NCBI GenBank assembly: GCA_023424585.1
Contig: JAFADT010000897.1
Span: forward strand, 1 to 5,593
Source: Pseudomonadota bacterium
GTDB taxonomy: Bacteria > Myxococcota > Myxococcia > Myxococcales > Myxococcaceae
Length of the DNA: 5,593 nt
Direction: 5' to 3'
The first letter of the stretch is position 1; each line of letters begins with the position of its first letter. Below the pieces are notes generated by a model. The model searched no databases and was not told the origin of the DNA. It saw only the letters and a program-made list of their open reading frames with translations. Shown here piece by piece: positions 1-4,379 of the stretch. The translations under genes and the position numbers were made by a program.

Positions 1-251
1 GCATGCTCCTGGTCGCGGAGGCCCACGTCGCCTGCGAATGCATGTCCGAGGCCGAGCGCGACTTCGCCGTGGTGCTGGACCTGTGGCGCGACGCCGACCC
101 GCACCTGCCGGGCCTGCAACGCGCGCGGGGCTTCAAGGCCCGCGGGCACCGGGGCCGGACCGTCGCGCTCCGACGGGTACCGGATGCACCGGTGGACACC
201 GCGCATGACCCCCGGGGCGGGGGAGCGACCTGGACCGTGCACGGGGGCTGA
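1..251 (+). CDS. 3' end of a TPR-like protein (partial, starts outside window)
   Basis: The reading frame is open from the left edge to a TGA at 249-251, giving 82 visible residues from the ATG at position 3. That ATG is probably internal. The first ~45 residues are helical, and the segment reading FAVVLDLWRDADPHLPGL resembles the last tetratricopeptide-like helix pair common at the C-terminus of large myxobacterial TPR or Ser/Thr-kinase-TPR proteins (repeat style 'F..L.LW.DADP.LP.L'). If so, it is a cytoplasmic protein-interaction domain. This family match is from memory of the motif only. The last ~35 residues are Arg/Gly-rich with no recognisable fold and use codons rare elsewhere in the window (CGA, GTA, GAT, GCA, CAT, GGA). 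A frameshift or run-on past the ancestral stop is possible. No catalytic domain is visible, so the full product cannot be named. Confidence 0.5.
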   Translation, partial: MLLVAEAHVACECMSEAERDFAVVLDLWRDADPHLPGLQRARGFKARGHRGRTVALRRVPDAPVDTAHDPRGGGATWTVHGG

Positions 252-257
252 GGGGCC

Positions 258-287
258 ACGCCGCCGCGCTTGACGCGGGCGCGGCGT
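258..287 (+). terminator. GC-rich hairpin after the partial gene (possible terminator)
   Basis: A perfect 7-bp stem, ACGCCGC (258-264) with GCGGCGT (281-287), is extended inside by a 4-bp stem across a 3-nt bulge and closed by a CTTGA loop. It begins 6 nt after the TGA of the partial gene and is followed by TCGCGTCACTT, which is only weakly T-rich. It may end transcription of the upstream gene. Without a T run, intrinsic termination is uncertain. The TTGACG that could serve as a -35 box for the next gene lies in this loop and its 3' side. Confidence 0.35.
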
Positions 288-325
288 TCGCGTCACTTGG
301 GCGGCGTCCTCCAAGGAGCCGCCCC

Positions 326-874
326 ATGCCGTCGTTCCGTCTGAAGCCCGAGCAGGCCGCGCTGCTCGTCATCGACATCCAGGAGCGCCTGTGCGCCGCG
401 ATGGAGCGCGACGCCCTGGACCGCATGCTCGCGCGCACCGGCGCCGCCGTGGAGGGCGCGCGGGCGCTGGGCCTGCCCGTCATCGTCACGGAGCAGTACC
501 CGCAGGGGCTGGGCCGCACGCACTCGCTTCTCAAGCTGCGCCTGGGGGACTTCAAGCCGCTGGAGAAGATCGAGTTCTCCGCCGCCACGCCGGACGTGCT
601 GGCCGTGCTGGGGGACCGCAAGCAGGTGCTGCTCACCGGCATGGAGACGCACGTCTGCGTCTTCCAGACGGCGCGCGACCTGGCGGACAGCGGCCGGGAG
701 CCGTGCCTGCTCGCGGACGCCGTGCTGTCCCGCGCGGAGGAGGATCGCCGCGTGGGCCTGGAGCTGTGCCGCGGCGCGGGCGCGCGCATCCTCACCGTGG
801 AGTCGGCCCTCTTCGACATGCTGGGCCGCGCGGGCACGCCCGAGTTCAAGAAGGTCTCCGCCGCCGTCCGCTGA
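326..874 (+). CDS. Isochorismatase-family cysteine hydrolase (ISOC2/YcaC-like)
   Basis: The product is a 182-residue cytoplasmic protein of normal length for a single-domain isochorismatase-like hydrolase. The family triad is visible: Asp17 in ALLVIDIQE, Lys81 in LEKIEFSA, and the nucleophile Cys111 in TGMETHVCVFQTA. The sequence around Cys111 is closest to the ISOC1/ISOC2 and YcaC branch rather than to siderophore isochorismatases such as EntB. No aryl-carrier domain and no biosynthetic neighbours are present, so the substrate is unknown; family members hydrolyse amide or vinyl-ether bonds. The ATG start is supported by AAGGAG at 313-318, 7 nt upstream. The gene stands alone on this strand and converges on the metal-uptake operon, with 30 nt between stop codons. 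No functional link to that operon is evident. The family call is secure and the reaction is not. Confidence 0.93.
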   Translation: MPSFRLKPEQAALLVIDIQERLCAAMERDALDRMLARTGAAVEGARALGLPVIVTEQYPQGLGRTHSLLKLRLGDFKPLEKIEFSAATPDVLAVLGDRKQVLLTGMETHVCVFQTARDLADSGREPCLLADAVLSRAEEDRRVGLELCRGAGARILTVESALFDMLGRAGTPEFKKVSAAVR

Positions 875-897
875 GCCCGGCCGGGACGACGGCGGAG
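856..897 (-). terminator. Candidate terminator hairpin of the metal-uptake operon
   Basis: A 14-bp stem pairs 856-869 with 884-897 across a 14-nt loop. Read on the plus strand it has one C-A mismatch (864/889). In the minus-strand transcript the same pair is G-U, so the stem is continuous. It begins 7 nt beyond the permease stop (905-907). On its 3' side the minus strand reads ACCTTCTTGAA, modestly T-rich, while the plus-strand side is GC-rich. This favours a minus-strand terminator. Its outer half overlaps the last codons of the convergent hydrolase gene. There is no long T run, so efficiency is uncertain. Confidence 0.45.
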
Positions 898-904
898 CCG
901 CCGC

Positions 905-1777
905 TCACGCCCTGCGCTGGAAGGGCAGGCGCAGCAGGCGCACGAGCATCATCAGCAGCACCAGCACCCCGGACAGGACGGTCTGCGAGCCACCCACCGG
1001 GAAGTCGTAGAAGTACGCGAACAGGTAGCCGCCCGCGCCCGCGATGCCGCCCAGCACGGTCGCCGTGAGGAAGGTCCACGGCAGCCGCAGGTCCAGCACC
1101 AGCGCGGCGATGGCCGACAGCGTGGAGAACGCGAAGACGGGCAGGGCGCCCAGGGCCCGCGCGCACACGCCCACCATGACGCCGATGGACACCATCAACA
1201 CCGTGTCCAGCAGCTTCACCGGCAGCCCCTGCACCGTGGCGCCCACGCGGTCGAAGCTCACGAAGGTGATGCCCCGGAACCACCACAGGTGCAGCGCCAT
1301 CAGCACCGCGCCAGCCACCGCCACCGCGTGGAGCTGATCCGGCGTCACCAGCACCGCGGTGCCGAAGAGGATGCCCTGGATGTCGTGCGCCTCCTGCGCG
1401 ATGCGGTCACCCACCAGGATGGCCGCGCCGCCCGCGAAGGCGAACGCGCACCCCAGCAGGCTCTCCCGCGACAGCCGCAGCCGCGCGGGCTCTATCATGA
1501 GCAGCAGCGTGGACGCGACGGACAGCGCCACCGCGCCCACCAGCGGATCCACGTGCACGCCCAGGTGGATCTCCGCGAAGAAGGCCAGCGCCACGCCCAG
1601 GCCCGCGGTGTTCGTCACCGCCGCGCTGACGAACACCATGCGCCGCAGCACGACGTAGACGCTGAGGAAGCCCAGCACGCACCCGGCGATGAGCGCGCAG
1701 AGGATGGGGTCCCGGAACAGCTCCCAGCCCGCCTGGAACTGCTCCCACTTCGAGGGATCAAGCAGGGTTGTTTCCAC
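905..1777 (-). CDS. Metal ABC transporter permease (ABC-3 family, ZnuB/TroC-like)
   Basis: This 290-residue protein is the inner-membrane channel of a divalent-metal importer. It is of normal family length and very hydrophobic, with about eight membrane segments (roughly 24-45, 50-70, 78-96, 106-124, 147-166, 188-206, 208-228, 232-257 and 264-284; by eye). Family hallmarks are YVVLRRMVFVSAAV near 41-54, the cytoplasmic stretch GILFGTAVLVTPDQL at 135-149, which should contact the ATPase, and the C-terminal DFPVGGSQTVL near 258-268, matching the 'P.G....L' ending of the family. It starts at GTG (1775-1777), overlapping the ATPase gene by 20 nt, with AGGGA 7 nt upstream. It is the last gene of the operon. 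One oddity is that the position of the usual Asp-x3-His pair in helix 2 of ZnuB/PsaC-type permeases is Ala52/Asn56 here. Zinc is the likeliest cargo from context, but manganese or another metal cannot be excluded. Confidence 0.93.
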   Translation of the reverse strand: METTLLDPSKWEQFQAGWELFRDPILCALIAGCVLGFLSVYVVLRRMVFVSAAVTNTAGLGVALAFFAEIHLGVHVDPLVGAVALSVASTLLLMIEPARLRLSRESLLGCAFAFAGGAAILVGDRIAQEAHDIQGILFGTAVLVTPDQLHAVAVAGAVLMALHLWWFRGITFVSFDRVGATVQGLPVKLLDTVLMVSIGVMVGVCARALGALPVFAFSTLSAIAALVLDLRLPWTFLTATVLGGIAGAGGYLFAYFYDFPVGGSQTVLSGVLVLLMMLVRLLRLPFQRRA

Positions 1778-2579
1778 GGTGGGGTCCCTGGGGCGCGGTG
1801 TGGCAGTAGTCGTCGCCGTACTGGCGGCGGAAGGCGGGGTGGCAGAAGACGGTGCGCGCGTCGCCCGTGACGAAGCAGCGGTGCTCGCGGTCCACGAAGA
1901 GGATGACGTCGGCGTGCTCGGCGGCGACGGACAGGTCGTGGCTCACCACCACCACGCCCAGGCCTCGGTCGTGCGCGAGCGCGCACAGCCGCAGCATCGT
2001 CTGCTTCTCCGCCACCGCGTCCATCGCCGCGGTGGGCTCATCCAGCAGCACCACGTCCGCCTCGGTGGCGATGACCCGCGCCAGCAGCGCGCGCTGCTTC
2101 TCGCCGCCGGACAGGTCGCGGAAGGGACGCCTGGCGATGCCGCGCGCGCCCGCCGTCTCGAGCGCCGCCTCCACCTTGTGCCGGTCCGTCCTGCTGGGGA
2201 AGGGCCGCAGGAAGTTCCAGCCGGACAGCCGCCCCCAGCCGGTGAGCTCCCGCGCGTGCACCGGCAAGAGCGAGTCGATGGCCGAGGTCTGCGGCACGTA
2301 CGCGCTGCGGATGTGCGGCGCGCCCGGGGTGATGCGGCCGGACACCGGCGGGATCAGCCCCAGCAGCGTCTTGAACCAGGTGCTCTTGCCGGAGCCGTTG
2401 CGGCCCACCACCGCCACGAACTGGCGGCGGCGCACCACCAGGTCCATGGGCGGCAGGATGTCCTTGCCTCCGTAGCCGATGACCAACTGCTCGCACTTGA
2501 GCAGCGGCTCGCCCGGCTCCGGCGGCGGCGCGGCGCGGTGCCCCCGGTCGAGCTCCGTCTCCGGGTCACCGTGCGCCAC
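1758..2579 (-). CDS. Metal ABC transporter ATP-binding protein (ZnuC/TroB-like)
   Basis: This 273-residue cytoplasmic ATPase drives the neighbouring permease. All nucleotide-binding elements are present in order: A-loop Tyr36, Walker A GRNGSGKST (59-67), Q-loop Gln97 (YVPQ), signature LSGGEKQR (156-163), Walker B VVLLDEP (176-182), D-loop Asp187, and switch His214 (VVVSHD). It should therefore be active. A ~25-residue Pro/Glu-rich N-terminal extension precedes the core. The tail past ~235 carries Cys235, Cys246-His247 and Cys259-His260, unusual for an ABC ATPase and a possible metal-sensing element. The GTG start (2577-2579) is chosen because GGAGGT lies 5 nt upstream; it overlaps the end of the lipoprotein gene by 14 nt. 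The assignment to divalent-metal uptake rests on the adjoining ABC-3 permease and TroA-type binding protein, because the ATPase sequence alone does not specify substrate. Confidence 0.94.
   Translation of the reverse strand: MAHGDPETELDRGHRAAPPPEPGEPLLKCEQLVIGYGGKDILPPMDLVVRRRQFVAVVGRNGSGKSTWFKTLLGLIPPVSGRITPGAPHIRSAYVPQTSAIDSLLPVHARELTGWGRLSGWNFLRPFPSRTDRHKVEAALETAGARGIARRPFRDLSGGEKQRALLARVIATEADVVLLDEPTAAMDAVAEKQTMLRLCALAHDRGLGVVVVSHDLSVAAEHADVILFVDREHRCFVTGDARTVFCHPAFRRQYGDDYCHTAPQGPHRGNNPA
1785..1789 (-). promoter_or_regulatory. Ribosome binding site of the permease gene
   Basis: AGGGA on the minus strand lies 7 nt before the GTG at 1775-1777. It sits within the last codons of the ATPase gene. 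It supports the GTG start and suggests that translation of the permease is coupled to that of the ATPase. Confidence 0.5.
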
Positions 2580-3429
2580 GGCTCACCTCCGCGGTGGGGC
2601 TCAGCGCCGCCACCTTCTCCAGGAGCCCGGCGCGCACCGCCGCGTTCTCCGGCGCGTCGAGGTCCACCACGCCGTCGGCGCCCACCGTCGCGGCGGACCA
2701 GTCCACCACGTCGAAGAGGGCCGGCGTCAGCTCCAGCTTCAGGCCCAGCGCCACGCGTGGCGCGTTCTCTCGGTCGGACGGCACGTCCAGGTCGCCGGTG
2801 AGCACCGCCACCGGCTCGGCCTCCGCGCCCGTCACCGTCGCCGTGAAGCGGAAGGGCAGGGCCCCCGCGAAGCGCGCCGGGACGCGGCCGTCCCGCACGC
2901 TGCCCGTCAGGCGCAGGCCCGTGACGGACCAGCGCCCGCGCGACAGCGACGTCCTGCCCAGCTCGCACCCGGGCTCGCAGCCGAGGCCGCGCGCGGCGGG
3001 CGACAGCAGGTCCAGCTCCGCGTCCACGGGGAGGCTGGCCACCGTGACGGTGGTGCTGCCGCCACCGCCGTTCAGCTCCGCCTGGACGTCCTCGTAGTCC
3101 ACGAGCGCCCCGTCCTCGCGGTGGCAGTGTCCGCCGTGGCACAGCGTGTAGCCTGGAGGCGGCGAGGACGGATCGAACGTCGTGGCTCCGCCACCGCCGG
3201 AGCTGGCCTGCAGGTCGATGCTGCCCAGGCTCACCGCGCCGGTGTCCATGCGCAGCTGGAAGTCGGACGCGAGCGCCTGGTAGCCCTCGCCCGCGTCGCG
3301 GCCGGACTGCGGCGTGTAGGCGGCCTCGACGGAGGGCTCCAGCACCGCGAAGCCCTCGCCCGCATCGAACGCGCACCCGGTGAGCAGCGCGACGGGGAGC
3401 AGCCAGGCCTTGAAGGGAATGTGCTTCAT
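2566..3429 (-). CDS. Uncharacterised lipoprotein with a Cys/His metal-binding-like knuckle
   Basis: I do not recognise a named family for this 287-residue protein. It begins with a lipoprotein signal peptide: MKHIPFK, a hydrophobic stretch, then lipobox L16-T-G-C19. Mature Cys19 should be lipidated and, with Ala at +2, by E. coli rules would be sorted to the outer membrane. At 97-103 it reads CHGGHCH, five potential metal ligands in seven residues, followed by an acidic segment (REDGALVDYEDVQAEL). A second pair, Cys151/Cys155 (CEPGC), follows. Two Gly-rich linkers (GGGGATT at 78-84, GGGGSTT at 121-127) bracket the knuckle. The rest, ~160-287, alternates in a beta-rich pattern (LRLTGSV, FRFTATVTG, VALGLKLEL). 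It lies 4 nt after the binding-protein gene, with AAGGGGGA 8 nt before its ATG, and overlaps the ATPase gene. Its place in the operon suggests a periplasm-facing metal chaperone, buffer or sensor. That role is inference; expression and membrane location are better supported. Confidence 0.88.
   Translation of the reverse strand: MKHIPFKAWLLPVALLTGCAFDAGEGFAVLEPSVEAAYTPQSGRDAGEGYQALASDFQLRMDTGAVSLGSIDLQASSGGGGATTFDPSSPPPGYTLCHGGHCHREDGALVDYEDVQAELNGGGGSTTVTVASLPVDAELDLLSPAARGLGCEPGCELGRTSLSRGRWSVTGLRLTGSVRDGRVPARFAGALPFRFTATVTGAEAEPVAVLTGDLDVPSDRENAPRVALGLKLELTPALFDVVDWSAATVGADGVVDLDAPENAAVRAGLLEKVAALSPTAEVSRGAR
2585..2590 (-). promoter_or_regulatory. Strong ribosome binding site deciding the GTG start of the ATPase gene
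   Basis: GGAGGT on the minus strand is a full anti-16S match, 5 nt before GTG at 2577-2579 and inside the last codons of the lipoprotein gene. It is the best Shine-Dalgarno sequence seen in the operon. It fixes the start and allows the ATPase to be translated independently of its upstream neighbour. Confidence 0.7.
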
Positions 3430-3433
3430 GGTG

Positions 3434-4357
3434 TCATTCCCCCTTCCCGGTGAGGCCCTTCTCCAGCCGGCCCACCATCAGGTCCATGCGCTGCACGTAC
3501 GTCTGGCCGGAGCGGAAGTCCGCCCCGCCCGGCAGGATGACGAGCGCGGCGGGGATCTTCGACGCCACGAGCTTCGCGATGTTGTCCGGGTAGTAGTCCT
3601 CCTTGAGGACCAGCTTCACCTTGCTGGCCTTGCCCTGCGCCAGCACCTGCGCGACGTGGGACGGGTTCGGCGGGATGCCCGGCTTGGGCTCCAGGAACGC
3701 GAGGGTCTTGAAGCCCAGCCAGTCCTGCAGGTACGCCGTCGTGCGGTGGTACGCGATGACGGGCATGTCCTTGAGGCCCGCGAGCCGCTGCTCCCAGCCC
3801 GCCTGCGCCGCCTGCAGCTCCTGCGTGAACTTCGCGAGGTTGGCCTTGTAGGTGGCGGCGTTCTTCGCATCCAGCTGCGACATGCGCGCCTCGATGGCGA
3901 TGGCCACCTTGAGGGCCTGCCGCGGGTCATAGAGGTAGTGCGGGTTGCCGCCGGGGTGCACGTCGCCCTGGCTGCGGTCCACCGGCGTGGTGGGCACCTC
4001 CAGGAGGCTCACGGACCGGGACGCGTCCAGGTAGCCCGCGTTGCCCGTCTGGATGCGGTTGTTGCGCGCGCCCAGCTGGAGCGTGGGCAGCCAGCCGATC
4101 TCCAGGTCCAGGCCCGCGACGATGAGCAGGTCCGCGCGGTTGAGCGCGAGCGCCAGGTTCGGCTTGGCGTCCACGAAGTGCGGGTCCTGCGTGGGCAGCG
4201 CGAGCGCGGTGACCTCCGCCTTGTCCCCGCCCACGGCCTTGGCCAGCGCGGCCAGGTCTGGGAGGGTGGCGACGACCTTCAGGTCCGCGTGAGCGGGAGC
4301 GGCGGTGAGGCTGACGACGGCGGCGCACAGGGCCGCGAACAGACGGAGGGGACGCAT
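3434..4357 (-). CDS. Periplasmic metal-binding protein of ABC importer (TroA/ZnuA family)
   Basis: This 307-residue secreted protein captures a divalent metal in the periplasm and delivers it to the permease. The signal peptide is MRPLRLF plus a hydrophobic core ending APAHA (cleavage after Ala24). The mature protein opens with DLKVVATLPDLAALAKAVGG, typical of the family. Likely ligands are His60 (TQDPHF), His140 (GNPHYLYDP) and His204 (IAYHRTTAYL); Asp280 (PGGAD) is a possible fourth. His134 in GDVHPGGNPH lies close to the site. The central helix (~150-195) is the rigid linker typical of cluster A-I binding proteins. The long His-rich loop of E. coli ZnuA is absent. I chose ATG 4355-4357 over the in-frame ATG at 4394-4396 because it gives a clean signal peptide and has GGAG 7 nt upstream; the longer form would add 13 residues and overlap the barrel gene. 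It lies 22 nt after the barrel gene. Zinc is likeliest, manganese possible. Confidence 0.94.
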   Translation of the reverse strand: MRPLRLFAALCAAVVSLTAAPAHADLKVVATLPDLAALAKAVGGDKAEVTALALPTQDPHFVDAKPNLALALNRADLLIVAGLDLEIGWLPTLQLGARNNRIQTGNAGYLDASRSVSLLEVPTTPVDRSQGDVHPGGNPHYLYDPRQALKVAIAIEARMSQLDAKNAATYKANLAKFTQELQAAQAGWEQRLAGLKDMPVIAYHRTTAYLQDWLGFKTLAFLEPKPGIPPNPSHVAQVLAQGKASKVKLVLKEDYYPDNIAKLVASKIPAALVILPGGADFRSGQTYVQRMDLMVGRLEKGLTGKGE

Positions 4358-4364
4358 GGAAGGG

Positions 4365-4368
4365 CTCC
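4365..4368 (-). promoter_or_regulatory. Ribosome binding site deciding the start of the metal-binding protein
   Basis: GGAG on the minus strand lies 7 nt before ATG 4355-4357, inside the 22-nt gap after the barrel gene. It argues for the internal Met start and against the longer frame beginning at 4396. Confidence 0.55.
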
Positions 4369-4379
4369 GGAAGCAGGGG

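Noticed and set aside
270..298. TTGACG with a 17-nt spacer to TCACTT as promoter for the hydrolase
   Set aside because: The -35 is good, but the -10 is a poor match and the -35 lies inside a hairpin; too weak to list as a promoter.
133..849. Long minus-strand open frame opposite the hydrolase
   Set aside because: It is a GC-rich shadow: Arg/Ser/Pro-rich translation without motifs, while the plus strand encodes a complete catalytic triad.
876..885. Perfect 10-bp palindrome CCCGGCCGGG between the convergent genes
   Set aside because: Short GC palindromes are expected by chance at this base composition; it partly overlaps the loop of the larger hairpin and has no known meaning.
1689..2801. 370-codon plus-strand open frame across the ATPase gene
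   Set aside because: It runs antisense to an ATPase with every nucleotide-binding motif and into the lipoprotein gene; its translation is low-complexity His/Arg/Ala-rich.
2354..3376. 340-codon minus-strand frame overlapping the lipoprotein and ATPase genes
   Set aside because: Wrong-frame reading with Arg/Gly-rich composition; the lipoprotein frame has a signal peptide, lipobox and ribosome binding site.
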